This document shows positions 44,036 to 51,762 of a stretch of DNA of 64,000 bases, in pieces (positions within the stretch are counted from its first letter, which is position 1; each line of letters opens with the position of its first letter). This stretch comes from Pseudomonas_S sp047607345 (GTDB taxonomy: Bacteria > Pseudomonadota > Gammaproteobacteria > Xanthomonadales > Xanthomonadaceae): positions 32,189 through 96,188 of the forward strand of contig JASGDF010000096.1 in the NCBI GenBank assembly GCA_047607345.1, in the 5' to 3' direction. The notes beneath the pieces are model-generated. The model worked only from the letters and a program-made list of their open reading frames with translations. It ran no database searches and was not told the origin of the DNA. The position numbers were made by a program, and so were the translations under genes.

Positions 44036-45121
44036 ATGACACGCGCGTTCAATTTCAGTGCCGGCCCCGCGACGTTGCCGGAATCGGTCCTGCGCCAGGC
44101 GCAGGCGGAGATGTTGGAATGGAACGGCGTGGGCGCGTCGGTGGTCGAAATCAGCCACCGCAGTGCCGATTTCATTGCGGTCGCGGCGGCCGCCGAGGCC
44201 GACCTGCGCACTTTGCTGTCGATCCCCGATGGCTATGCGGTGCTGTTCATGGGCGGGGGCGCGACCACCCAGCAGGCCCTGCTCGCGCTCAACTTCGCCG
44301 CGCCGGGCCAGGTGGCTGACTACGTCGTCACCGGTCACTGGAGCAAGACCGCGATCAAGCAGGCCAGGCCCTATGTGGCGGTCAACGTCGCGGCCGATGC
44401 CGAGTCCGGTGGCTTTCGCGATATCCCGGCGCGCGCCGGCTGGCGGCTTTCCGCTGACGCCGCCTACGTCCACATCACCGCCAACGAGACCATCCACGGC
44501 GTGGAATACCGCGAGGTGCCGGACGTGGGCGCGGTGCCGCTGTTCGCCGATTTCAGCTCCTCGATTGCCTCCGAACCGCTCGATGTGGCGAAGTACGGTT
44601 TGATCTACGCCGGCGCGCAGAAGAACCTGGGGCCGGTCGGGATCACCGTGGTGATCGTGCGCCGCGACCTGCTGGAGCGCGCCGGCCAGCCGCGCGCGGA
44701 CATCTTCACCTATGCCTCGCACGCCGCGCGCGACTCGATGCTCAACACCCCCCCGACCTGGAATTGGTATCTGCTTGGCCTGACCGTGAAGTGGATGCTG
44801 GAGCAGGGCGGCGTGGCCGAGTTCGCGCGCCGTAATGCCGCCAAGGCCGGCCTGGTCTATGCGGCGATCGACGGCTCCGGCGGCTTCTACCGCAACGAGG
44901 TGGCGCCGGCGGCGCGCTCGCGGATGAACATCCCGTTCTTCCTGGCGGACGCCGAACTGGACGCGCGCTTCGTCGCCGAAGCCAAGGCCGCCGGCCTGCT
45001 GGCGCTGAAGGGCCACAAGGCGGTCGGCGGTATTCGCGCTTCGCTCTACAACGCGTTGCCGCTGGCGGCCGCCGAGACGCTGGTCGCATTCATGCGCGAC
45101 TTCCAGCAGCGCCACGGCTGA
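44036..45121 (+). CDS. serC: Phosphoserine aminotransferase
   Basis: This 361-residue class V PLP aminotransferase has FNFSAGPATLPESVL, FMGGGATTQQALLALNF, HITANETIHGVEY, and YAGAQKNLGPVG with the PLP lysine. It makes 3-phosphoserine for serine synthesis (and 4-phosphohydroxythreonine for vitamin B6). ATG 44036 follows GAAGGTGTGAC. It is first in the serC-pheA-aroA run, an order shared widely in gammaproteobacteria. Confidence 0.97.
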   Translation: MTRAFNFSAGPATLPESVLRQAQAEMLEWNGVGASVVEISHRSADFIAVAAAAEADLRTLLSIPDGYAVLFMGGGATTQQALLALNFAAPGQVADYVVTGHWSKTAIKQARPYVAVNVAADAESGGFRDIPARAGWRLSADAAYVHITANETIHGVEYREVPDVGAVPLFADFSSSIASEPLDVAKYGLIYAGAQKNLGPVGITVVIVRRDLLERAGQPRADIFTYASHAARDSMLNTPPTWNWYLLGLTVKWMLEQGGVAEFARRNAAKAGLVYAAIDGSGGFYRNEVAPAARSRMNIPFFLADAELDARFVAEAKAAGLLALKGHKAVGGIRASLYNALPLAAAETLVAFMRDFQQRHG

Positions 45122-45134
45122 GCGCCGGCGTGAC

Positions 45135-45218
45135 CGTCGTTCCCGCGCAGGCGGGAACCCTGCGACTTGTTCCCGGTGGACGGCAAGTCGCTGGATCCCC
45201 GCCTTCGCGGGGATGACG
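45135..45218. repeat. Palindromic repeat, family B (CGTTCCCGCG / CGCGGGGATGACG)
   Basis: This element between serC and pheA has outer arms TCCCGCGCAGGCGGGAA and TCCCCGCCTTCGCGGGGA, each a small hairpin, and inner arms GCGACTTG / CAAGTCGC. The same design recurs at 47911-48000. Such paired hairpins are common intergenic repeats in xanthomonads and may stabilise or end transcripts. Confidence 0.8.
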
Positions 45219-45283
45219 GAAGACAAGCATCCCCGCAAGCGACAGCGCCGTTCGCCGAGCAACGGCCGGAGGAAAAAACCAAG

Positions 45284-46414
45284 ATGCCCGCCAAGCCCGT
45301 CAAGTCCCGCAAGACGCCATCCGTCCCGGCCCCCGCCCCGGCACTGGCCGACGTGCGCGCCAAGATCGACGAGATCGACCGCACTATCCAGTCGCTGATC
45401 GCCGAGCGCGCAAACTTCGCCCACCAGGTCGGCAAGGCCAAGGGCAAGCTCGCCGCGGCGGTGGACTACTACCGTCCCGAGCGCGAGGCGCAGGTGCTGC
45501 GGATGGTGGTGGATCGCAACCAGGGCCCGCTGTCCGACGAAGTGCTGGTACATGTGTTCCGCGAGATCATGTCGGCCTGCCTGGCCCAGCAGGAGCCGTT
45601 GAAGATCGGCTACCTCGGCCCGGAGGGCACCTTCAGCCAGCAGGCGGTGCTCAAGCACTTCGGCCGCTCGGCGGCCGGCATCCCGATGGCGACGATCGAG
45701 GAGGTGTTCCAGGAGGTCGAGAGCGGCAATGCCGATTTCGGCGTGGTGCCGGTGGAGAACTCCGGGCAGGGCACGATCCAGGTCACGCTGGACATGTTCC
45801 TGACCTCCAACTTGAAGATCTGCGGCGAGACCGAGCTGCGCGTGCGCCAGTACCTGATGTCGCGCAGCGGCCGGATCGAGGACATCGAGCGCATCTACGC
45901 GCACCCGCAGTCGTTCGCGCAGACCGCCGGCTGGCTGCGCGCCAACCTGCCCAAGGTCGAGAAGATCGCGGTGTCGAGCAATGCAGAGGGCGCCCGCCGC
46001 GCCCGCAGCGCCGAGGACGCCGCCTCGATCGGTGGCGAGAGCGCCGCGCATGTGTATGGCTTGAAGAAGGTCATCATGCAGCCGATCGAGGACGACGACG
46101 ACAACACCACGCGCTTCCTGGTGATCGGGCGCAAGATCTTCCCGCCGTCCGGGCACGACCGCACCTCGATCCTGGTGTTCATCCACGACAAGCCCGGCGC
46201 GTTGTTCGACGTGCTCAGCCCGTTCGCGCGCCACGGCATCAGCATGAACCGGATCGAGTCGCGGCCCTCGCACCAGGCCAAGTGGGAGTACGGGTTCTTC
46301 ATCGACCTGGCCGGGCACATCGAGGACGAGGCGATGAAGGCGGCGCTGGCCGAGCTGAAGGCGCATTCGGCGCAGATCAAGGTGCTGGGTTCCTACCCGG
46401 TGGCGGTGCCCTGA
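45284..46414 (+). CDS. pheA: Chorismate mutase-prephenate dehydratase (P-protein)
   Basis: The 376-residue bifunctional enzyme has an AroQ chorismate mutase domain (about 20-105: VRAKIDEIDRTIQSLIAERA), a prephenate dehydratase domain (about 108-285: IGYLGPEGTFSQQA, VPVENSGQGTI, DNTTRFLVIGR) and an ACT domain (about 300-370: SILVFIHDKPGALFDVL, NRIESRPSH) that binds phenylalanine. It makes phenylpyruvate from chorismate. ATG 45284 is preceded by CGGAGGAAAAAACC; the longer frame runs back through the repeat element and is not coding. Confidence 0.97.
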   Translation: MPAKPVKSRKTPSVPAPAPALADVRAKIDEIDRTIQSLIAERANFAHQVGKAKGKLAAAVDYYRPEREAQVLRMVVDRNQGPLSDEVLVHVFREIMSACLAQQEPLKIGYLGPEGTFSQQAVLKHFGRSAAGIPMATIEEVFQEVESGNADFGVVPVENSGQGTIQVTLDMFLTSNLKICGETELRVRQYLMSRSGRIEDIERIYAHPQSFAQTAGWLRANLPKVEKIAVSSNAEGARRARSAEDAASIGGESAAHVYGLKKVIMQPIEDDDDNTTRFLVIGRKIFPPSGHDRTSILVFIHDKPGALFDVLSPFARHGISMNRIESRPSHQAKWEYGFFIDLAGHIEDEAMKAALAELKAHSAQIKVLGSYPVAVP

Positions 46415-46430
46415 CCCCGGGCCCGGCTTC

Positions 46431-46504
46431 TCCGTAGGAGCGACTTCAGTCGCGATGGAGCTTTCCCGGTAAAGCCCCATCGCGACTGAAGTCGCTCCTA
46501 CGGA
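46431..46504. repeat. Perfect 28-bp inverted repeat, family A (GTAGGAGCGACTTCAGTCGCGATG)
   Basis: The arms 46431-46458 and 46477-46504 are perfect reverse complements, separated by 18 bp. The element fills most of the pheA-aroA gap. Related copies lie at 50731, 54630 and 60999. As RNA it would form a very stable hairpin, possibly separating pheA and aroA expression. Confidence 0.9.
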
Positions 46505-46586
46505 AGCCGGAGCCACGCGGCGCTCGGCGACGGTGACATCGAAGGCAACAGCAACGGCGGCCATGGCCGCGGCAATCGGAACGACA

Positions 46587-47900
46587 ATGACCAGTTCGCA
46601 ATCCTGGAATGCACACAAGGGCACGGCGCTGCACGGCACGCTGGCCATCCCCGGCGACAAGTCGGTCTCGCACCGCGCGGTGATGTTCGCCGCGCTCGCT
46701 GACGGCACCTCGCGCATCGACGGCTTCCTCGAAGGCGAGGACACCCGTTCCACCGCGGCGATCTTCTCGCAGCTCGGCGTGCGCATCGAGACGCCCTCGC
46801 CGTCGCAGCGCATCGTGCACGGCGTCGGCGTGGATGGACTGAAGCCGCCGCAACAGGCACTGGACTGCGGCAACGCCGGTACCGGCATGCGCCTGCTCGC
46901 CGGCCTGCTGGCCGCTCAGCCGTTCGACAGCGTGCTGGTCGGCGACGAGTCGCTGTCGCGGCGGCCGATGCGCCGGGTCACCGGCCCGCTGGCGCTGATG
47001 GGCGCCAAGATCGACACACGCCCCGACGGCACCCCGCCGCTGCACATCCACGGCGGCCAGGCGCTGGCCGGGATCGACTTCGCCTCGCCGGTGGCCAGCG
47101 CCCAGGTCAAGTCCTGCGTGCTGCTTGCCGGCCTGTACGCGCAGGGCGAAACCGCCGTGCGCGAGCCGCACCCGACTCGCGACTACACCGAGCGCATGCT
47201 GTCGGCGTTCGGCGTCGAGATCGAGTTCTCGCCCGGCTACGCCAAGCTGCGCGGCGGCCAGCGTCTGCGCGCGACCGACATCGCGGTGCCGGCCGATTTC
47301 TCCTCGGCCGCGTTCTTCCTGGTCGCCGCCAGCGTGGTGCCGGGCTCGGACGTGACCTTGAAGTCGGTCGGCCTCAACCCGCGTCGCACCGGCCTGCTGG
47401 CCGCGCTGCGCCTGATGGGCGCCGACATCGAGGCGCTGAACCATGGCGAGCATGGCGGCGAGCCGGTCGCCGACCTGCGGGTGCGCTACTCTCCGCTGCA
47501 GGGCGCGCGTATCCCCGAGGCGCTGGTGCCTGACATGATCGACGAATTCCCGGCGCTGTTCGTGGCCGCCGCGGCGGCCGTGGGCCGGACCGTGGTCAGC
47601 GGCGCGGCCGAGCTGCGGGTCAAGGAATCCGACCGCCTCGCGGCGATGGCGACCGGGCTGCGCACGCTGGGCGTGCAGGTGGACGAAACCCCGGATGGCG
47701 CGACCATCCATGGCGGCGCCGCGCTTGGCGGCGGCACCATCGAAAGCCATGGCGACCACAGGATCGCCATGGCCTTCGCGATCGCCGGACAGCTCTCGAC
47801 CGGCGAGGTCAGGATCGAGGACGTCGCCAACGTGGCGACCTCGTTCCCAGGCTTCGACACTCTCGCGCGCGGCGCCGGCTTCGGGCTGGGCAACGGCTGA
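46587..47900 (+). CDS. aroA: 3-phosphoshikimate 1-carboxyvinyltransferase (EPSP synthase)
   Basis: This 437-residue enzyme has GDKSVSHRAVMFAALADGTS, LDCGNAGTGMRLLAGLLAAQ, DESLSRRPMRR, and ELRVKESDRLAAM, with SHGDHRIAMAFA near the C-terminus. It makes EPSP from shikimate-3-phosphate and phosphoenolpyruvate. The residue pattern AGT-GMR is class I-like around the PEP site. ATG 46587 is preferred; an in-frame ATG at 46533 adds 18 Ala/Thr-rich residues close to the repeat. It converges with tonB-like genes across a second repeat. Confidence 0.96.
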   Translation: MTSSQSWNAHKGTALHGTLAIPGDKSVSHRAVMFAALADGTSRIDGFLEGEDTRSTAAIFSQLGVRIETPSPSQRIVHGVGVDGLKPPQQALDCGNAGTGMRLLAGLLAAQPFDSVLVGDESLSRRPMRRVTGPLALMGAKIDTRPDGTPPLHIHGGQALAGIDFASPVASAQVKSCVLLAGLYAQGETAVREPHPTRDYTERMLSAFGVEIEFSPGYAKLRGGQRLRATDIAVPADFSSAAFFLVAASVVPGSDVTLKSVGLNPRRTGLLAALRLMGADIEALNHGEHGGEPVADLRVRYSPLQGARIPEALVPDMIDEFPALFVAAAAAVGRTVVSGAAELRVKESDRLAAMATGLRTLGVQVDETPDGATIHGGAALGGGTIESHGDHRIAMAFAIAGQLSTGEVRIEDVANVATSFPGFDTLARGAGFGLGNG

Positions 47901-47910
47901 AACCCCTAAA

Positions 47911-48000
47911 ACGTCGTCCCCGCGAAGGCGGGGACGCGGGGACCCAGCGACTTCCACGTGTGAAGTAGACGTCGCTGGATTCCCGCCTGCGGGGGGACGA
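47911..48000. repeat. Palindromic repeat, family B, second copy
   Basis: Between convergent aroA and the tonB-like gene, two hairpins (TCCCCGCGAAGGCGGGGA and TCCCGCCTGCGGGGGGA) flank CCAGCGACTTCCACGT and ACGTCGCTGG arms. The design is as at 45135. In this tail-to-tail position it could work as a bidirectional transcription stop. Confidence 0.78.
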
Positions 48001-48012
48001 TCTGCCGGCTTC

Positions 48013-48564
48013 TTACTGCTGCGCCTTGAAATCGACCGGCAGCTGCACCGTGCTGGCCACGGCGCGGCCGTCGCGGATCGCCGGCTCGAAGCGCCAGCCG
48101 CGTACAGCCTTGAGTACCGCGCGATCCAGGTCACGATCACGCATGCCCTTGCGCTCGATGATCGTGGCGTCGCTGACCTGGCCGCGCGGGTCGATGCTGA
48201 TACGCGCCACCACGCTGCCTTCGACGCCCGCGCGCAGCGCGCGCGGCGGATAGACCGGCAGCGCGTTGCCGGCCAGCGGACGGGCCTCGCGGTTGCGTAT
48301 TGCCGAGGCACTGCGCTGGGGCTGCTTCACCATCGCCGGTGACTTGCTCTGCGCCGGCTGCGGGATCACCTCGCTTGCCGGAGGCGTCGCCGGCGCGGCA
48401 TCGACGACCGGCTGCTGCCTGTCGCTGCTGCGGAGCCACCACCACGCCGACGCTGCGATCAGCAACAGGATCAGCAGGCTCCACAGCAACGAGGAACTGC
48501 GCTGGTCGGCCGCGCCGTCGTGCTGGTGGTGGAAATCGTGCTCGTGGGTCGGGGACATGGACAT
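48013..48564 (-). CDS. Energy transducer TonB-like protein, copy 1
   Basis: The 183-residue protein has one N-terminal transmembrane segment (LLWSLLILLLIAASAWWWL), a short Pro/Ala-rich linker and a C-terminal TonB domain with YPPRALRAGVEGSVVARISI, RDLDRAVLKAVRGWRFEPA. It should carry energy from ExbBD to outer-membrane receptors or be a TonB-like protein with another partner. ATG 48564 follows GGAGG with a 6-base spacing; a TTG two codons upstream is less likely. It lies 105 bp after copy 2 on the same strand. Confidence 0.9.
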   Translation of the reverse strand: MSMSPTHEHDFHHQHDGAADQRSSSLLWSLLILLLIAASAWWWLRSSDRQQPVVDAAPATPPASEVIPQPAQSKSPAMVKQPQRSASAIRNREARPLAGNALPVYPPRALRAGVEGSVVARISIDPRGQVSDATIIERKGMRDRDLDRAVLKAVRGWRFEPAIRDGRAVASTVQLPVDFKAQQ

Positions 48565-48669
48565 GCTCAACCTCCTGCGTCGTTGGACGTGGCCAGTCTT
48601 GCCCCGCTCAGGCGTGGAACGTGTCAGTTTCGAGTGAACGAGGCGATTGCGCCGTTGTCGGGATTCAGC

Positions 48670-49329
48670 TTACTGACCCGGTTTGAAATCGAAGGGAATC
48701 TCGATGCTGCCCGGCACGGGCTGGCCATTGCGCTGCGCCGGCCGGAAATGCCAGTCGCGCACCGCATCCATTGCGGCGCGGTCGAGATCGCGCGAGCCGC
48801 TGCGCTGGATCAGGGTCACTCCGCCAGGTACGCCGCTGGCATCCACGTCGACACGCACCACGACAGTGCCACTATCGCCACGGCGCAATGCCGCGGCCGG
48901 GTAGGCGGGGGCGGGCATCTGGCCCTGGATCGGCAGTGGCGAATCGTCCTGCGCGGCGGACGCGGCCGTCGTGGGAGCTGCCGAAGCCGCCGCGACGGCC
49001 GTATCCGATGTTGCCGATGCCGCTGCCGGGGTGGTTTCCAGCAGCGTGGGCGCCTCGTCCTCGGCGGGTGCCTCGGCCGGCTTGGCATTGGGCATGTCCG
49101 CGGCACCGTCGTCGCCCGCTGCCAGCGGCGCCGGCAGCGGCGCGAGTGGACCGGCGGGCTGGCTTGCGACCTGGAGCGGGGGTGCGGAGGCGTCGCCCTT
49201 GCGAGCGACCAGCCACACCAGTACGAAGCACAACACGCCGATGCCGAAGGCGATGCCGGCGATCTTCCAGGTCTGGCGGGGCAGGCGGAGCGTGAAACGC
49301 GGGGCAGGGGAGCGGGAGGAGGTGGGCAT
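48670..49329 (-). CDS. Energy transducer TonB-like protein, copy 2
   Basis: This 219-residue protein has an N-terminal transmembrane segment (IAGIAFGIGVLCFVLVWLV), an Ala/Pro-rich linker of about 90 residues and a C-terminal TonB domain with YPAAALRRGDSGTVVVRVDV and RDLDRAAMDAVRDWHFRPA. It is a paralogue of copy 1 with a longer linker. It is divergent from serS, 110 bp away. Neither tonB-like gene is with exbB/exbD here. Confidence 0.9.
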   Translation of the reverse strand: MPTSSRSPAPRFTLRLPRQTWKIAGIAFGIGVLCFVLVWLVARKGDASAPPLQVASQPAGPLAPLPAPLAAGDDGAADMPNAKPAEAPAEDEAPTLLETTPAAASATSDTAVAAASAAPTTAASAAQDDSPLPIQGQMPAPAYPAAALRRGDSGTVVVRVDVDASGVPGGVTLIQRSGSRDLDRAAMDAVRDWHFRPAQRNGQPVPGSIEIPFDFKPGQ

Positions 49330-49439
49330 GGAGTCACCAGGCAGGACCGCCGGATTCTGTCACAGCACAAATGAATCGGGCGGCAGAACGGCGCGCGACA
49401 GGCGATAATCGCGTTCTGTCCTGAGAAGAAACGCCCCCC

Positions 49440-50720
49440 ATGCTCGATCCGGTCCTGCTCCGCCAACAGCCCGCTGAAATCGCCGAACGCCTGCATGTCA
49501 CGCGCGGCTTCGTGCTCGACACTGCACGGCTGGAGGTGCTGGAGAGCGAACGCAAGCGCATCCAGGTGCGTACCCAGGAGTTGCAGGCGTTGCGCAACAG
49601 CAAGTCCAAGGCGATCGGCCAGGCCAAGGCCAAGGGCGAGGATGTCTCGGCGATCATGCTCGAAGTGGCCGCGTTCGGCGACGAGTTGAAGGCCTCGGAG
49701 GTCGAACTGGAGCGTATCCGCGGCGAGTTGGAAGCCGTCGCGCTGGGTGTCCCGAACCTGCCCGCCGAGGATGTGCCGGCAGGCAAGGATGAGGCTGACA
49801 ACGTCGAAGTCTCGCGCTGGGGCACGCCCCGCGTATTCGACTTCGTGGTCAAGGACCATGTGGAACTGGGGGCCCGCAACGGCTGGCTTGACGGCGAGAC
49901 CGCCGCCAAGCTGTCCGGTGCGCGCTTCACGGTGTTGCGTGGTCCGGTCGCGCGGCTGCACCGGGCGCTGGCGCAGTTCATGCTGGATCTTCACACCGGC
50001 GAACACGGCTACGAGGAGACCAATGTCCCGGTCATCGTCAACGCCGAGAGTCTGTTTGGTACCAGTCAGCTGCCCAAGTTCGAGGAGGACATGTTCGCCA
50101 CCCAGCTGGGCGAGCATCGCCGCTACCTGATCTCGACCTCGGAGATCTCGCTGACCAACATCGTGCGCGACGAGATCGTCGAGGCCGAGCGGCTGCCGCT
50201 GCGCATGACCGCGCACTCGCTGTGCTTCCGTTCCGAGGCCGGTAGCGGTGGGCGCGACACCCGCGGCATGATCCGCCAGCACCAGTTCGAGAAGGTCGAG
50301 ATGGTCAGCATCTGCGAGGCCGGGCAGAGCGCCGCCGAGCACGAGCGCATGACCCGCTGTGCGGAAACCGTGCTGGAAAAGCTCGGCCTGCCGTACCGCA
50401 AGGTGCTGCTGTGCAGCGGCGACATGGGCTTCTCCGCGCGCAAGACCTATGACCTGGAAGTGTGGCTGCCCTCGCAGGACACCTACCGCGAAATCTCTTC
50501 GTGTTCCAACTGCGGAGACTTCCAGGCCCGGCGCATGCAGGCGCGTTGGCGCAACCCGGCCACAGGCAAGCCGGAGCTGGTGCATACCCTCAACGGCTCG
50601 GGCGTGGCGGTTGGCCGCGCGATGATCGCGGTGATGGAGAACTACCAGAATGCCGATGGCTCGATCACGGTGCCCGAGGTGCTGCGCGCGTACATGGGCG
50701 GCGCCGAGCGGATCGGCTGA
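49440..50720 (+). CDS. serS: Seryl-tRNA synthetase
   Basis: This 426-residue class II synthetase begins MLDPVLLRQQPAEIAERL with an N-terminal coiled coil (about 30-110, EVLESERKRIQVRTQELQAL) and has the catalytic motifs TSEISLTNIVRDEI, MTAHSLCFRSEAGSGGRDTRGMIRQHQFEKVE (motif 2 region), and NGSGVAVGRAMIAVMENYQ (motif 3). It charges tRNA-Ser; the tRNA-Ser(UGA) gene lies 2 kb downstream. ATG 49440 is the family start. Confidence 0.97.
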   Translation: MLDPVLLRQQPAEIAERLHVTRGFVLDTARLEVLESERKRIQVRTQELQALRNSKSKAIGQAKAKGEDVSAIMLEVAAFGDELKASEVELERIRGELEAVALGVPNLPAEDVPAGKDEADNVEVSRWGTPRVFDFVVKDHVELGARNGWLDGETAAKLSGARFTVLRGPVARLHRALAQFMLDLHTGEHGYEETNVPVIVNAESLFGTSQLPKFEEDMFATQLGEHRRYLISTSEISLTNIVRDEIVEAERLPLRMTAHSLCFRSEAGSGGRDTRGMIRQHQFEKVEMVSICEAGQSAAEHERMTRCAETVLEKLGLPYRKVLLCSGDMGFSARKTYDLEVWLPSQDTYREISSCSNCGDFQARRMQARWRNPATGKPELVHTLNGSGVAVGRAMIAVMENYQNADGSITVPEVLRAYMGGAERIG

Positions 50721-50730
50721 GCCCGCTTTT

Positions 50731-50776
50731 CGTAGGAGCGACTTCAGTCGCGATGAGGCTTCCCCGGGAAAGCCCC
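50731..50776. repeat. Truncated family A repeat
   Basis: The left arm CGTAGGAGCGACTTCAGTCG is complete, and the loop GGCTTCCCCGGGAAAGCC is present, but the right arm breaks off after CCCAT, where an AraC-like coding fragment begins. Compared with 46431 most of the right arm is missing. Confidence 0.8.
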
Positions 50777-50968
50777 ATGAGCGCCGTCACCGGCCTGACG
50801 CCGCACGCCTGGCAGCTGAATCGGCGGATCAATCGTGCGCGCCTGCTGCTGCGCGAGGGCGTCGGGCTGGCCGAGGTCGCCTACCGGCTGGGTTTCGCCG
50901 ACCAGAGCCATTTCCAGCGGGTATTCAAGGCGCACGCCGGAGCGATGCCGGGCCGCTATCGCGGCTGA
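50777..50968 (+). pseudogene. AraC-family regulator remnant (C-terminal HTH only)
   Basis: The 63 codons (MSAVTGLTPHAWQLNRRINR, ARLLLREGVGLAEVAYRLGF, ADQSHFQRVFKAHAGAMPGR) cover only the second half of an AraC DNA-binding domain, including the conserved VAYRLGF.DQSHF.R.F. The sensor domain and first HTH are missing, and the reading frame begins exactly where the truncated palindromic repeat ends. Its ATG arises from the repeat's CCAT joined to G. It is best seen as a deletion remnant; a functional micro-protein is unlikely. Confidence 0.75.
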
Positions 50969-51072
50969 GGCGATGGCCGCGTTGGTCGCCACGATGCTGG
51001 CGCGGACGCTGGCCACCTGAACGACGACGGTCCCGCAGTGCGGGGCCGTCGGAAAGGTGCCGGCGCGGAAAC

Positions 51073-51642
51073 TCAGGTCGCGATTGCGGCCAGCGCGCCG
51101 GAGATCGCGTCGGCACGGTGCTGCGGCGAGTGGGCCACGCCCTCGGCGCGCACGAAACTGACGTCGCTGATGCCGAGGAAGCCGAACAGCTGGCGCAGGT
51201 AGGGTTCCTGGAAATCGGTCGGGGCATCGGTGTGGATGCCGCCGCGGCCGCTGGCGATGATCACTCGTTTGCCGCCGACCAGGCCTTCCGCGCCGTTCTC
51301 GGTGAAGCGGAAAGTGCGTTCGGCCACCGCGATCCGATCGATCCACGCGCGCAGCGTGGACGGCACCGAGAAGTTGTACATCGGCGCGCCGATCACGATC
51401 ACGTCGGCGCCCAGGAACTGCTCCAGCGTTTGCTCGGCGAGCGCGACCTCGGCCGGGTCGGTCTTGGCCAGCGACTGCGCGGTCAGGTGTGGTATCGGGG
51501 TGGCGTCCAGGTCCAGGTACTCGACCTCGATGCCCGGGTGCAGGGTCTGCTGGCGAGCGACGATCGCCGCGGACAGTTCGCGGGTCACCGAATGGCCGCC
51601 GAGCGCGCTGGACGCGCTGGAATCGATATGGAGCAGTTTCAT
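51073..51642 (-). CDS. azoR: FMN-dependent NADH-azoreductase
   Basis: The 189-residue flavodoxin-fold protein begins MKLLHIDSSASSALGGHSVT and has GADVIVIGAPMYNFSVPSTL and VIIASGRGG, the FMN-binding regions of AzoR. It reduces azo bonds and quinones with NADH. ATG 51642 is chosen; the longer frame lies in the promoter region. It is divergent from a LysR-type gene 120 bp away, which probably regulates it. Confidence 0.93.
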   Translation of the reverse strand: MKLLHIDSSASSALGGHSVTRELSAAIVARQQTLHPGIEVEYLDLDATPIPHLTAQSLAKTDPAEVALAEQTLEQFLGADVIVIGAPMYNFSVPSTLRAWIDRIAVAERTFRFTENGAEGLVGGKRVIIASGRGGIHTDAPTDFQEPYLRQLFGFLGISDVSFVRAEGVAHSPQHRADAISGALAAIAT

Positions 51643-51710
51643 TGCAATCGACCTCGTAGGTGGGAAAGCGGCGGGCCGCCGCAGCTCGCGACAAGATGGA
51701 TCGTTGCCTT

Positions 51711-51750
51711 GATGGAATAAATTGGTTTTAATGTCACGTATCGTTCCATC
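51711..51750. promoter_or_regulatory. Possible LysR-type regulatory region between azoR and lysR
   Basis: An inverted pair GATGGAA (51711-51717) and TTCCATC (51744-51750) frames an AT-rich core (ATAAATTGGTTTTAATG) in the 120-bp divergent region. LysR proteins often bind such spaced palindromes near their own promoter. No experimental match is known to me. Confidence 0.35.
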
Positions 51751-51762
51751 GGTGGCGTCATC

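Noticed and set aside
44009..46888. A 959-codon minus-strand open frame across serC, pheA and aroA
   Set aside because: It lies antisense to three clearly recognised genes and its His/Arg/Gly-rich translation matches no family; it is an artefact of high GC content.
45122..48000. The palindromic repeats as a CRISPR array
   Set aside because: The elements are single or paired hairpins between genes, without regular spacers or cas genes.
46446..48311. A 621-codon minus-strand open frame over aroA
   Set aside because: It is antisense to aroA and runs through a repeat; there is no family match or ribosome-binding site.
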